A stretch of DNA of 33,681 nucleotides, taken from NCBI GenBank assembly GCA_028817795.1, contig JAPPOU010000140.1, forward strand, positions 1 through 33,681. The letters are read 5' to 3'. The DNA comes from Alphaproteobacteria bacterium (GTDB lineage Bacteria > Pseudomonadota > Alphaproteobacteria > Micavibrionales > UBA2020). A program made the translations under genes and the position numbers. Shown here piece by piece: positions 24,631 to 33,220 of this stretch; the stretch's first letter is position 1, and the number at the start of each line of letters is the position of its first letter. The notes beneath the pieces were generated by a model. That model had not been told where the DNA came from and made no database searches. It was given only the letters and a program-made list of their open reading frames with translations.

Positions 24631-25214
24631 ATTTTAAAACGCGCGCGTCCGGCACGCAAATTGCGTTGTCCGTATTGCTTATTGTCGCCATCATTGTTGC
24701 GGACCAGCTCACCAAATGGCTGGTGACCGAGGTTTTGTTGCGCCCGGAAACAGGGATGAGCTTTGGCGCATGGCTGACCGCCACGGCAACCGCGCCTTTG
24801 CGGGACTATGACGTGATTGAGGTGTTTACGGGCTTAAACCTTGTCATGGTCAAAAATACAGGGATCAGCTTTGGCATGTTCAGCAGCGGTTCAAATTTGA
24901 TGCCCTATGTACTGTCCGCCATGGCGCTTTTGGTGTCCGGGACTTTGCTGGTCTGGCTGGTCTTTACGCGCCGCACGCTTTTGCTGGCGGCGTTGTCGTT
25001 TATCATTGGCGGTGCGGTGGGCAATGTGATTGACCGCCTGCGCTTTGGCGCTGTCATTGATTTTGTGGATGTTTATGTGCAGGACTGGCATTGGCCGGCC
25101 TTTAATCTTGCTGACAGCAGTATTTTTATTGGCACATTCTTGTTGTTGATAGAGGTTTGCCTGAAGGGTGATGGCGAAAACATGCGCGGTGATGTACACT
25201 TTCCGGAGATATGA
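24627..25214 (+). CDS. lspA: Lipoprotein signal peptidase LspA (195 aa)
   Basis: Inner-membrane aspartyl protease cutting prolipoprotein signal peptides. The catalytic aspartates are D136 in GNVIDRLRFG and D163 in FNLADSSI. VADQLTKW and VKNTGISFGMF are the other conserved blocks. Four membrane helices are apparent. It starts with GTG inside the ribF stop (GTGA). At 195 aa it is longer than usual (about 160-170) because of a loop of roughly 25 residues after the first helix. It precedes a lipoprotein gene, which would be a natural substrate. Confidence 0.95.
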   Translation: MNFKTRASGTQIALSVLLIVAIIVADQLTKWLVTEVLLRPETGMSFGAWLTATATAPLRDYDVIEVFTGLNLVMVKNTGISFGMFSSGSNLMPYVLSAMALLVSGTLLVWLVFTRRTLLLAALSFIIGGAVGNVIDRLRFGAVIDFVDVYVQDWHWPAFNLADSSIFIGTFLLLIEVCLKGDGENMRGDVHFPEI

Positions 25215-25215
25215 A

Positions 25216-25791
25216 ATGAACGGACCTTTGAAAATGAAACATATGCGGTTTTTTCTATGCGCCCTCGCGCTTTTGGCTCTGCCCGCTTGCTCCGGCCTGA
25301 AGCAAGAGCTGGGCGTGGGCCGTCATTCGCCGGACGAGTTTACGGTGGTTAAACGCGCGCCCCTCACCCTGCCGCCCAGTTACGAATTGCGTCCACCATC
25401 TGAAAACGCAGCCCCTGCTGCTAGTGCCTCTGCCAGCCGGGCGCGCACGGTGTTGATGGGCGCAGAACAAGAACAAGCCGTGAAAGGCGATGCTGATGCC
25501 GCGTTTTTGCAAAAAGCGGGGGCGTTGGGGGCTGATCCTGCCGTGCGCAACAAAATCGCGCAGGAAAACGGGCGCATTGCGCTGGAAAACAAGTCCGTCG
25601 CGGACAAGCTGATTTTCTGGAAGGATGAAGAGGGGGTCAATACGACCAAAAACCCCTCCAACGTCGTGGACCCGAAAGCGGAAAAAGAGCGTTTGCAGAA
25701 AAACGCGGAAGAAGGAAAGCCCCTGAACGAGGGCGAGGTGCCCACCATCGAAAAACGCCAAGGCACGCTGGATAAGCTTTTGGGCGGTTGA
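25216..25791 (+). CDS. DUF3035-type lipoprotein (191 aa)
   Basis: The start MNGPLKMKHMRFFLCALALL leads to the lipobox LPAC, so it is a lipoprotein. SPDEFTVVKRAPLTLPPSYEL with the LRPPS segment is typical of the DUF3035 family, which follows lspA in other alphaproteobacteria. The remainder is Ala/Lys/Glu-rich and helical. The frame is open from 25168, inside lspA, but ATG 25216 has CGGAG at 7 nt and begins 1 bp after the lspA stop. Probably co-transcribed with ribF-lspA. The stop is 1 bp from the stop of convergent ankyrin gene B. Role unknown. Confidence 0.9.
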   Translation: MNGPLKMKHMRFFLCALALLALPACSGLKQELGVGRHSPDEFTVVKRAPLTLPPSYELRPPSENAAPAASASASRARTVLMGAEQEQAVKGDADAAFLQKAGALGADPAVRNKIAQENGRIALENKSVADKLIFWKDEEGVNTTKNPSNVVDPKAEKERLQKNAEEGKPLNEGEVPTIEKRQGTLDKLLGG

Positions 25792-25792
25792 G

Positions 25793-26770
25793 TTAGAGAT
25801 TGGGTTTAGGTGCGCGGCGCATAATTTTGCGTGATCTGGGCGTGCCTTTTTTCAGCGCGGCTTGGAAATTACGCGTTATACGCGTGTGGCGCAGCAGTTC
25901 TGCTGCTTCCGTGTGTTTCATGGCTGCCGCCAACTCTTCAGGGAGAGGGGCATTCTCTATATATTTTTGGTTGGGGTCTGCGCCATAGTCGAGAAGGCGT
26001 TTGATATTCTCTAAATCCCCGCGCGCGGCCAGGCTTTCAAGGGGTGATCTTATATATTCTGTTGTGGCATGAACATCCGCGCCCGCCTTTAAAAGGTGGG
26101 GGATGACATCGCGGTCTTTTTCACGGGCCGCGATTGTCAGGGCTGTGTCGCCATTTGTCGTTTTTATATTCACGTCCGCGCCGTGCGCGATCAGTTTCTT
26201 TGCGGCCTGCAAATTTTCTGCTGTTATGGCGCGTATCAGCGGTGTCTCTCCATATATGTTCTGTGCGTTTATATGCGCTTGTTTTTTTAAAAGAACGTCA
26301 ATGACATCTAAAGCCCCAACGCTAGCAGCGCGATGTAGGGGGGTGTAATTTTTGTAGGTTTTTGCATTAACATCGGCACCCAACGCGATAAGCTTGTGCG
26401 CAATAAAATCATTGGGTGCATAGAGCAAAGCCGTTTCGCCGTTTTTGTTTTTTGCCGCAGCGTTTGCGCCATGGTCGAGAAGTAAGGGCACAATGTTGGC
26501 CTTGCCGTGAATTGCGGCTTCGATGAGGGGGGTGCTGTTTTCGTGGTTTGTCACATCCACAGGTGTGCCCGCATCTAATAAGGCGCGCGCGATATCCAAA
26601 TGACCCCTTTGTGCGCAAAGATGAAGGGCCGTGTTTTGGTTGCCCCCTATCCTGATGCGCCAGTCTATGCCCGCGTTGATGAGCTGATGGCATAGCGTTG
26701 TATCGCAGTCATGCTTGTCAACTTCATGCAGTAATTCATATGTGCGATCTATGTCGGCATCGTTTGTCAT
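25793..26770 (-). CDS. Ankyrin repeat protein B with KGT/RKI tail (325 aa)
   Basis: The cap YELLHEVDKHDCDTTLCHQL is followed by about seven ankyrin repeats (residues about 45-275; units such as TALHLCAQRGHLDIARALLD and TPLHRAASVGALDVIDVLLK). The tail is FQAALKKGTPRSRKIMRR plus APKPNL. There is no signal peptide. Its ATG overlaps the stop of ankyrin gene C (ATGA), so it is second of a coupled pair driven by the promoter at 27800-27828. One of five paralogues in the window. The cap cysteines (CDxxLC) are shared with A and C. Confidence 0.92.
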   Translation of the reverse strand: MTNDADIDRTYELLHEVDKHDCDTTLCHQLINAGIDWRIRIGGNQNTALHLCAQRGHLDIARALLDAGTPVDVTNHENSTPLIEAAIHGKANIVPLLLDHGANAAAKNKNGETALLYAPNDFIAHKLIALGADVNAKTYKNYTPLHRAASVGALDVIDVLLKKQAHINAQNIYGETPLIRAITAENLQAAKKLIAHGADVNIKTTNGDTALTIAAREKDRDVIPHLLKAGADVHATTEYIRSPLESLAARGDLENIKRLLDYGADPNQKYIENAPLPEELAAAMKHTEAAELLRHTRITRNFQAALKKGTPRSRKIMRRAPKPNL

Positions 26771-27759
26771 GTCGGTTCATGCTTTTTGGGGCGTATGATT
26801 TTACGGGGTTTCGTGGTGCCTTGCGTGGCAGCCGTTTTGAACATATGGGTGATCCGCGCTTTTTGCAGCACGTTTTCTGCTGTGTTGTGACCATGCATAC
26901 ACGCAATGGTTTCGGGTAGGCGTTTTTTATGTCCCCTTCGGTTTGGGTCTGCGCCATGGTCCAATAGTGTTTGAATAACATCAAGCCTTCCTTTTTTGGC
27001 GGCGTATGCCAGCGCGATGCCGTTCTGCGCATTAACATCGGCCCCTTTGTTTAAGAGCGCGTCAACAAGACGGTGGTTGCCATAAAGCGCCGCCAGCGCC
27101 AAGGGGGTGCTGCCCTTTTGTGTGCAAAGATTGATATTAGCCCCGGCATCTATCAAAACATGGGCATTGGCCTCTCGTCTGCGATCAATCGCGCAGGCGA
27201 GGGCGGTGCCGTATTTCCCCACCACGTCGATATCTGCGCCATGTTTTAAAAGCGCTGAAATCGTTGCTGTATTTCTATTCTGGGCGGCGTATATCAGGGC
27301 TGTTTCGCCCATATGGTCTTGGGCGTTTATATCCGCCCCGTGGCTGACCAGTGCGCGCACAACCGCAGCATTGGCAGGACATGTTAACGCCGTTTCATCC
27401 AGGTCATTCCTGATCTCTGTCTTTGCGCCTGCGGCGAGCAGGGCACGAACAATTTTTTCCTGTCCATGCCGGGCGGCCAACATCAGGGCCGTTTCGCCGT
27501 GATAGCTTTGCGCATCCAAAGGAATACCAGCAGTCAGCAGCAAGGGGACAAGCGTATCAAAACCTTTCCATGCGGCTATATGCAGTGGGCTGTGTTGAGA
27601 AAAGCGCGGAGATTTTGTATTGGCAGGAATGCCAGCTTTAATCAGGGCGCTGCAAAGAACAAGATCGCATTCATTGGGATGACGCTCCAGCTCTTTCATC
27701 AAGCGCTGGCCGCGCTCTTGTTGCGCTTGCGTTCCTTTTCGTGGGTAGTATTGCGGCAT
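26767..27759 (-). CDS. Ankyrin repeat protein C with KGT/RKI tail (330 aa)
   Basis: The N-terminus MPQYYPRKGTQAQQERGQ is basic, then the cap QRLMKELERHPNECDLVLCS. About seven ankyrin repeats follow (SPLHIAAWKGFDTLVPLLLT, ETALMLAARHGQEKIVRALL, TPLALAALYGNHRLVDALLN and others). The tail is FKTAATQGTTKPRKIIRP plus KKHEPT. First gene of the C-B pair, with a good promoter about 40 nt upstream and AAGG before the ATG. The two repeat-rich members (B, C) are the longest of the family. Partner and location unknown. Confidence 0.92.
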   Translation of the reverse strand: MPQYYPRKGTQAQQERGQRLMKELERHPNECDLVLCSALIKAGIPANTKSPRFSQHSPLHIAAWKGFDTLVPLLLTAGIPLDAQSYHGETALMLAARHGQEKIVRALLAAGAKTEIRNDLDETALTCPANAAVVRALVSHGADINAQDHMGETALIYAAQNRNTATISALLKHGADIDVVGKYGTALACAIDRRREANAHVLIDAGANINLCTQKGSTPLALAALYGNHRLVDALLNKGADVNAQNGIALAYAAKKGRLDVIQTLLDHGADPNRRGHKKRLPETIACMHGHNTAENVLQKARITHMFKTAATQGTTKPRKIIRPKKHEPT

Positions 27760-27799
27760 TGTAAAAGCGGCCTTGCTGTCTTGAATGTGCGAGGCACAG

Positions 27800-27828
27800 A
27801 GTGTACAAAATGGTTTGTTTTATGTTAA
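27800..27828 (-). promoter_or_regulatory. Sigma-70 promoter of the ankyrin C-B pair
   Basis: TTAACA (27828-27823), 17-bp spacer and TACACT (27805-27800) on the minus strand. It leads to a leader of about 35 nt. The -35 neighbourhood reads TTAACATAA. Confidence 0.72.
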
Positions 27829-27871
27829 TAATGATGATAAAAAATATTTAAAATCAATGCTTTAATTTTAT

Positions 27872-29272
27872 TTACAGCAGCCACCACGCCGCAAGGCCAA
27901 GGAATGAAAAGAACCCGACCACGTCTGTCACGGTCGTGAGGAAGACGGCGGCGCTGGTTGCGGGGTCAAAGCCTGCGCGATGAAGCCAGAAGGGGATGAT
28001 GGCCCCCGAAAACCCGGCGGCGATCAAGTTACACAACAGGGCCAGCGCCATGATAAGGCCCAGCCTTATATCCTGATACCAAAACAGAATGACGCCGATC
28101 ATGATAACGCCAAATAAAATACCGTTCACGGCGCCGACCAGTATTTCCTTGCCAATCATGCGAAGGGCGTTGCCGCGTGTCAGCTCGCCGGTAGCAAGGG
28201 CGCGGACGGCAATGGCCAGTGTTTGTGTGCCCGCATTCCCGCCCATCGATGCGACAATGGGCATCAGCGCGGCCAATATGACGAGTTGCTGAATAGTGCC
28301 TTCAAACTGCGCGATCACCCATGTGGCGGCAAAAGCTGTTAAAAGGTTCACGGCCAGCCAGCCAAAGCGGGCGCGGACGGTTGTCAGCATGGGGCGGAAA
28401 ATATCGGAATCCGAGACGATACCGCTGAGTTTCAGGAAGTCGTCCTCGGCTTCTTCGTCAATAACGTCAACGATGTCATCGACTGTAACCACGCCGATCA
28501 GGCGGTTATGCTCGTCGACAACGGGGGCAGAAAAAAGATCTTTCCGCCGGAACATCTGTGCCACATCTTCCTGGTCCATTTCAACGGGGATGGAGACATG
28601 GTCTTCTTGCACCAACGTATCGACCTTGGCACTGCGCTGGGCGCAGAGAATACGGCTTAAGTCCACGCTACCCACGAATTTATGCATGGGGTCGACAATA
28701 AAAATATCATGAAACCTGTCGGGCATGGCTTCGGCGGCGGCGCGCAGGTAGTCAACGGTTTTGCCGACAGTCCAGAACTGCGGGATTGCGACAAATTCAC
28801 GCTGCATCAGACGGCCAGCCGAATATTCGGGGAAGGTCAGGCCTTCTTCAATAAACAGGCGCACTTTGCGTGAGAGGCTGCGCATCACCTCGACATGGCG
28901 TTCTTCGTCGAGGTCATCAATCAGGTTAATGGCATCGTCACTGTCCAGCGCATTGATGATCCCTGCAATCTGCGCGCCCGTCATGTGGTCCAGGATGTTA
29001 TTCAGGATGTCGTGGTCAAGGTGGGTAAAGGCTTCGGGATCGATATCGCTTTCCAGCACGTCGACCAGCCGCGCGCGTTCCGATCCGATCTTAATCAAAA
29101 GCTCGGCGGCATCATGGGGGTTAAGGGCGCGGCAGAGGTCTTGAATGCGGTCGGGATCATCCTGATCCAGCAACGCGCGTATTTCGCGGATAAATTCGTC
29201 GGGCAAGTGTGCCGGCGACTCGCCGGATTCGGCGGGGTCTTTGCGGAGCTTAACGCTCTCTTCTTCCTCCAT
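27872..29272 (-). CDS. mgtE: Magnesium transporter MgtE (466 aa)
   Basis: Mg2+ channel of the MgtE family. The N-terminal helical MgtE_N domain covers about residues 40-150, then paired CBS domains (about 150-290; MPDRFHDIFIVDPMHKFVGS, SAPVVDEHNRLIGVVTVDD) sense Mg2+. The membrane domain starts near residue 300 and includes PIVASMGGNAGTQTLAIAVR and DPATSAAVFLTTVTDVVGFF, the pore and metal-site motifs. AAGGAG precedes the ATG. It lies 15 bp after maeB on the same strand and may be co-transcribed. Length is normal. Confidence 0.96.
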   Translation of the reverse strand: MEEEESVKLRKDPAESGESPAHLPDEFIREIRALLDQDDPDRIQDLCRALNPHDAAELLIKIGSERARLVDVLESDIDPEAFTHLDHDILNNILDHMTGAQIAGIINALDSDDAINLIDDLDEERHVEVMRSLSRKVRLFIEEGLTFPEYSAGRLMQREFVAIPQFWTVGKTVDYLRAAAEAMPDRFHDIFIVDPMHKFVGSVDLSRILCAQRSAKVDTLVQEDHVSIPVEMDQEDVAQMFRRKDLFSAPVVDEHNRLIGVVTVDDIVDVIDEEAEDDFLKLSGIVSDSDIFRPMLTTVRARFGWLAVNLLTAFAATWVIAQFEGTIQQLVILAALMPIVASMGGNAGTQTLAIAVRALATGELTRGNALRMIGKEILVGAVNGILFGVIMIGVILFWYQDIRLGLIMALALLCNLIAAGFSGAIIPFWLHRAGFDPATSAAVFLTTVTDVVGFFSFLGLAAWWLL

Positions 29273-29287
29273 GCCTTCTCCTTTTTA

Positions 29288-31630
29288 TTAGCCCGGTTGT
29301 TTTAAGCGTGTAACCTTGCCTTTGGTTTTGACTTTGCCTTTTTTCGCACTTTCTTCTTCAATTGCCTGTGCGCGATAGCAGGCGTAAGCCGCTGCGTTCA
29401 CGATCCCCCGCGCCGTGACGGAGGGGATGAGCACATGCGCGGATTTTCTTGCGCCCAGCAGCAGTGGCCCGACAGTAATACCGCCCGATAAAGCCTTTAT
29501 CATGTGGAACGTGATGTTTGCGGCATCAATGTTGGGCATGATAAGAAGGTTTGCAGCGCCTTTCAGCTCGGAATGGGGGAACATGCTGTTACGCACGTCC
29601 TCGTTCAGCGCGGCATAGGCGGTCATTTCGCCCTCGACCTCTAAATCCGGCGCGGCGTCTTTGACCATTTGCGCGGCAAGCGCCATTTTCGAAGCTTCCG
29701 GCGTCGTCTGGCTGCCAAAGTCGGAATGTGACAACAGCGCGACCTTGGGCGTAATACCAAAGCGTTTGACCTCTTCTGCGGCCAGCAACGTCATGTCGCG
29801 GATTTCTTCGGCTGTCGGGTTTTTATTGACGAAGGCATCTGACAAAAAGTACGTGCCGGAGTTCAATATCAGTGCTGTCAGCGTTGAAAAGGCAGATACG
29901 TCCGGCGATTTGCCCAGAATATCCGCGATGTGGGAAAAATGCTTGTTATAGCGGCCAATTGTGCCGCAGATCATGGCATCGGCGTCATCTTTATGCACCA
30001 TCAATGCAGCGATGATGGTGTTGCGCGTGCGCAAAAGCTGCTTTGCCATGGGGGGCGTTACGCCCTTTCGTTCCATCATGCGGTGATAGGTTTGCCAGTA
30101 ATCGTTAAAACGCGGATCGCTTTCAACGTTAATCAGCTCAAAGTCCTTCCCTTTTTTCAGGCGCAGGCCGTCTTTTTTGATACGGTTCAGGATAACATCT
30201 TCCCGCCCGATCAAAATAGGCTTGGCAATGCCGTCATCAACGATGTTTTGGGCGGCGTGCAGCACGCGTGGCTCTTCTCCTTCGGCAAAGGCAAGGCGTT
30301 TTAAGTTCTGCGCGGCGCGGGCGTATATGGGGCGCATCAACTGGCCCGATTTAAAGACGTTCTTTTCAAGCTTCCTGTAATAGGCGTCGAAATCCTTAAT
30401 CGGCCGTGCCGCAACGCCTGAGTCCATGGCGGCTTTGGCAACGGCGGGCGGTAGTTCGGTAATCAGGCGCGGGTCAAAGGGCTTGGGGATCAGGTATTCA
30501 GGGCCGAAAGTCAGCTCCGCGCCTGCGTAAAGCGCTGCAACTTCGGGCGGCGCTTCGGTCATGGCCAGTTCTGTCAGGGCATTGACGCAGGCAACTTTCA
30601 TCTCTTCATTAATTGTCGTTGCGCCCACATCCAAAGCGCCCCGGAAGATAAAAGGAAAACACAAAACGTTGTTCACCTGATTGGGGTAATCCGACCGGCC
30701 TGTGCAAATGACGGCGTCGGGTTTGGCCTTTCTTGCTTCTTCGGGCATGATTTCGGGCGTGGGGTTGGCAAGGGTCATTAAAAGCGGGGCCTTGCCCATG
30801 GTTTTAACCGTCGCACCATCCAGAACGCCGGGGCCGGAAAGGCCCAGGAACACATCCGCGCCTTTTAAGGCATCTTTTAGCGTGCGGGCTTTTGTATCAG
30901 CGGCAAAGGACGTTTTGGCAGGGTCCATGCCTTCGTTGCGGCCCTTGTAAATCACGCCCTTCCTGTCGGTCAGGATAATATTCTTTTTAGGAAGGCCCAG
31001 CGCGACCAAAAGATTGACGCAGGCAATGGCCGATGCGCCCGCGCCGGAGGTGACAAGCGTCACATCCTTCATTTTGCGGCCCGACCATTTGATCCAGCTG
31101 GTAAAGGCCGCGCCCACGATAATGGCCGTGCCGTGCTGGTCGTCGTGGAAAACGGGAATGTTCAGGCGCTCTTTCAGCTTTTTTTCAATTTCAAAACATT
31201 CAGGTGCCTTGATGTCTTCAAGGTTGATCCCGCCAAAGGTTGGTTCTAGTGATGCAATGATATCAACGATTTTATCGGGGTCTTTTTCGTCAATCTCGAT
31301 ATCGACGGCGTCAATGTCTGCAAATTTTTTGAACAGGACGGCTTTGCCCTCCATCACCGGTTTTGCGGCCAGCGGGCCAATATCACCAAGGCCCAATACC
31401 GCCGTGCCGTCGGTAATGACGGCAACAAGGTTGCCGCGTGCCGTATAATCCCTTGCCGTATCGGGGTTTTCGGCAATCTCGACGCAGGGCGCGGCGACGC
31501 CCGGCGAATAGGCCAGCGATAAATCGCGCTGCGTTGCCAGCGCCTTGGTCGGCACGATTTCTATTTTACCGGGGCCACCCGGCGTGCGGTGATAGTCAAG
31601 GGCGTCGTGATACAGAGCGTCTTTTTTCAT
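29288..31630 (-). CDS. maeB: NADP-dependent malic enzyme MaeB, malic/PTA fusion (780 aa)
   Basis: Oxidatively decarboxylates malate to pyruvate with NADP+. The N-terminal malic domain (about 1-430) has [24 protein letters not shown] and the NAD(P)-binding [14 protein letters not shown]. The C-terminal half (about 440-765) is a phosphotransacetylase-like domain ([35 protein letters not shown]), usually regulatory in MaeB. Full length. GGAA precedes the start. Upstream lies tRNA-Leu on the same strand, downstream mgtE. Confidence 0.96.
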   Translation of the reverse strand: MKKDALYHDALDYHRTPGGPGKIEIVPTKALATQRDLSLAYSPGVAAPCVEIAENPDTARDYTARGNLVAVITDGTAVLGLGDIGPLAAKPVMEGKAVLFKKFADIDAVDIEIDEKDPDKIVDIIASLEPTFGGINLEDIKAPECFEIEKKLKERLNIPVFHDDQHGTAIIVGAAFTSWIKWSGRKMKDVTLVTSGAGASAIACVNLLVALGLPKKNIILTDRKGVIYKGRNEGMDPAKTSFAADTKARTLKDALKGADVFLGLSGPGVLDGATVKTMGKAPLLMTLANPTPEIMPEEARKAKPDAVICTGRSDYPNQVNNVLCFPFIFRGALDVGATTINEEMKVACVNALTELAMTEAPPEVAALYAGAELTFGPEYLIPKPFDPRLITELPPAVAKAAMDSGVAARPIKDFDAYYRKLEKNVFKSGQLMRPIYARAAQNLKRLAFAEGEEPRVLHAAQNIVDDGIAKPILIGREDVILNRIKKDGLRLKKGKDFELINVESDPRFNDYWQTYHRMMERKGVTPPMAKQLLRTRNTIIAALMVHKDDADAMICGTIGRYNKHFSHIADILGKSPDVSAFSTLTALILNSGTYFLSDAFVNKNPTAEEIRDMTLLAAEEVKRFGITPKVALLSHSDFGSQTTPEASKMALAAQMVKDAAPDLEVEGEMTAYAALNEDVRNSMFPHSELKGAANLLIMPNIDAANITFHMIKALSGGITVGPLLLGARKSAHVLIPSVTARGIVNAAAYACYRAQAIEEESAKKGKVKTKGKVTRLKQPG

Positions 31631-31709
31631 GCTGATTTCCGGTTGTCGATCGTTGCGCCATCAAAGGATACACCCGATGACCAGCGACTGGCTACAGTGA
31701 ACTGGATAA

Positions 31710-31797
31710 TGGTGCGGCCAAGAAGACTCGAACTTCCACGGGCTCAATGCCCACAGCGACCTCAACGCTGCGCGTCTACCAATTCCGCCATGGCCGC
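31710..31797 (-). tRNA. tRNA-Leu (GAG)
   Basis: Read on the minus strand: acceptor arms GCGGCCA and TGGCCGC pair perfectly, followed by discriminator A and an encoded CCA. The anticodon stem CAGCG/CGCTG encloses loop TTGAGGT, giving anticodon GAG. A long variable arm (GGGC/GCCC) marks the class II leucine type, and the T loop is TTCGAGT. Confidence 0.96.
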
Positions 31798-31861
31798 AGG
31801 ATTGATAAGCATTTTCCAATAACAGAATGGCGGGGGGGATGCAAGGGGCACGCCTTTATAA

Positions 31862-31909
31862 TATGGAAAAACAGAGGCGGCATTAAGGTTGTGGGCCGCT
31901 TTTTTTCGT
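31862..31909 (-). terminator. Hairpin at the end of ankyrin gene D
   Basis: The arms GCGGC and GCCGC flank the stop codon of ankyrin gene D; on the minus strand a T run follows after a few bases (TCTGTTTTT), and a T run on the plus strand makes it bidirectional in form. The stem is short, so efficiency is uncertain. Confidence 0.4.
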
Positions 31910-32488
31910 TAAGCCTTGAGCGCGGCGGATTTTACGAGGTCGGGGCGTGCCCTTTTCCAATATAGCCTTAAAATCATGTTCGATAAGGGTGTGTCTGACG
32001 GTGCGAACCGTGCCGGGACTGCCGCAACAATCCAGATAGTCATGAACCGTATCGCCTATAATATTTTTTAAGCTGGTATCTGCCCCGGCGCGGATCAGCA
32101 GGCACGCAGGCTGGGGATGGCGGTATTCGACGGCTGCCATCAGGGCGGTGGCACCTTCGTTATCTTGCGCGTTTATATTGGCGCCATGGTCCAGCAGTGT
32201 TTGCATCATGGCTGTGTGGCCCCGTTGCGCGGCCCATGTCAGGGCTGTTTCTCCTTTGGCGTTTTTGGCATCTACATTTGCGCCGTTTTCAATCAGCGCG
32301 TCCAGCAGCGGGGGTGCGTTGCGAGAAATAACATGCATAAGAACAGTATGGCCCAATTCAGGGCCTGCCCAGTTCACGTCCATACCGTCACTGATAAGTT
32401 CAAAGAAAAAATTGTTTTTTTCTTTTTGCGGAACCTGGTGCAGCGCGTGAATGAAAAGCCGCGCTTTTTGCTCTGCCGGTGTTATCAT
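31883..32488 (-). CDS. Ankyrin repeat protein D with KGT/RKI tail (201 aa)
   Basis: Starts MITPAEQKARLFIHAL, with a divergent cap (NNFFFELISDGMDVNW) that lacks the Cys pair of A-C. About three ankyrin repeats follow (ETALTWAAQRGHTAMMQTLL, ATALMAAVEYRHPQPACLLI). The tail is FKAILEKGTPRPRKIRR, then an extra GLTKKSGPQP that may come from coding through the terminator hairpin. The frame is open to 32548, but ATG 32488 forms an ATGA overlap with the stop of gene E, as in the C-B pair. Second of the E-D pair. Confidence 0.9.
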   Translation of the reverse strand: MITPAEQKARLFIHALHQVPQKEKNNFFFELISDGMDVNWAGPELGHTVLMHVISRNAPPLLDALIENGANVDAKNAKGETALTWAAQRGHTAMMQTLLDHGANINAQDNEGATALMAAVEYRHPQPACLLIRAGADTSLKNIIGDTVHDYLDCCGSPGTVRTVRHTLIEHDFKAILEKGTPRPRKIRRAQGLTKKSGPQP

Positions 32489-33111
32489 GGCTGTTGTGTT
32501 GTAGGCTTGCGGTGGATTTTCCGTTTGCGTGTCGTGCCTTTTTCGCAAGCAGAAAGGAAGGCTGTGCGCGTTTCAGCGTTTTGCAGTGTTTCGGCAAGAG
32601 CGGGATGTTGATATGACTGTGCAGCCTCTTGCGCGGTGCAGCCCTTTTGGTCTTTCAGCATGGGATTTGCGCCGCATTCTAAAAGACGATCAACAAGCCG
32701 TACATTCCCGTACTCTGCCGCCAGTATCAAGGCCGTCCGGCCTTCGCAGCCTTGTACGTTTACATCTGCGCCATGATCCAATAACAACAGCGCGACGTCG
32801 GTATTGTTTAGAAATGCGGCCCACATCAGGGCCGTGTAATCGCGGTTGTTGGTGGCATTAATATTTGCGCCGCAATTGATAAGGTCACGTGCAAAATCCA
32901 CCATATCGTTCTGGGCGGCACGCATCAGAGCCGTATATGTAACGCTGTCTTCTTGATTGCAGGCTTCGGGGTCTGCGCCATTTCTAATCAGGTGTAGACA
33001 CAAAGAAAAATCAGGCTGTCGCTCTTTCAATACGGCGCTGAGAAGTCGCGTATGGTGCGCGTTATAGGGTTTTTGCGCCCTGCTTTTGAATGACTTATCT
33101 ATTTTTCTCAT
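32485..33111 (-). CDS. Ankyrin repeat protein E with KGT/RKI tail (208 aa)
   Basis: The N-terminus MRKIDKSFKSRAQK resembles that of ankyrin A (FRSKA against FKSRA) and supports this start. The cap TRLLSAVLKERQPDFSLCLH is followed by three clear ankyrin repeats (YTALMRAAQNDMVDFARDLI, YTALMWAAFLNNTDVALLLL, RTALILAAEYGNVRLVDRLL) and a partial fourth. The tail is FLSACEKGTTRKRKIHRK plus PTTQQP. First gene of the E-D pair. The -10 box ends 8 nt before the ATG and no ribosome-binding site is visible, so the mRNA may be leaderless. Confidence 0.9.
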   Translation of the reverse strand: MRKIDKSFKSRAQKPYNAHHTRLLSAVLKERQPDFSLCLHLIRNGADPEACNQEDSVTYTALMRAAQNDMVDFARDLINCGANINATNNRDYTALMWAAFLNNTDVALLLLDHGADVNVQGCEGRTALILAAEYGNVRLVDRLLECGANPMLKDQKGCTAQEAAQSYQHPALAETLQNAETRTAFLSACEKGTTRKRKIHRKPTTQQP

Positions 33112-33119
33112 GGGACGGA

Positions 33120-33148
33120 ATGTTAAGGCCCTCTTTGTGTTATGTCAA
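33120..33148 (-). promoter_or_regulatory. Sigma-70 promoter of the ankyrin E-D pair
   Basis: Perfect TTGACA (33148-33143), 17-bp spacer and TAACAT (33125-33120). Transcription would start about at the ATG (33111). Confidence 0.7.
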
Positions 33149-33220
33149 TATATAAAGGGCATGATTTCTTTCAAGCCCGGTTTTTGCTATAACCAGCCCT
33201 GAAAATATGGAGAATCAACC

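Noticed and set aside
27760..27871. Mg2+ riboswitch or leader for mgtE
   Set aside because: This gap is downstream of mgtE. Upstream, mgtE is only 15 bp from maeB, leaving no room for a riboswitch.
31710..33111. Genomic island inserted at tRNA-Leu carrying ankyrin genes
   Set aside because: No integrase, direct repeat of the tRNA end or composition break could be seen; the adjacency alone is not enough.
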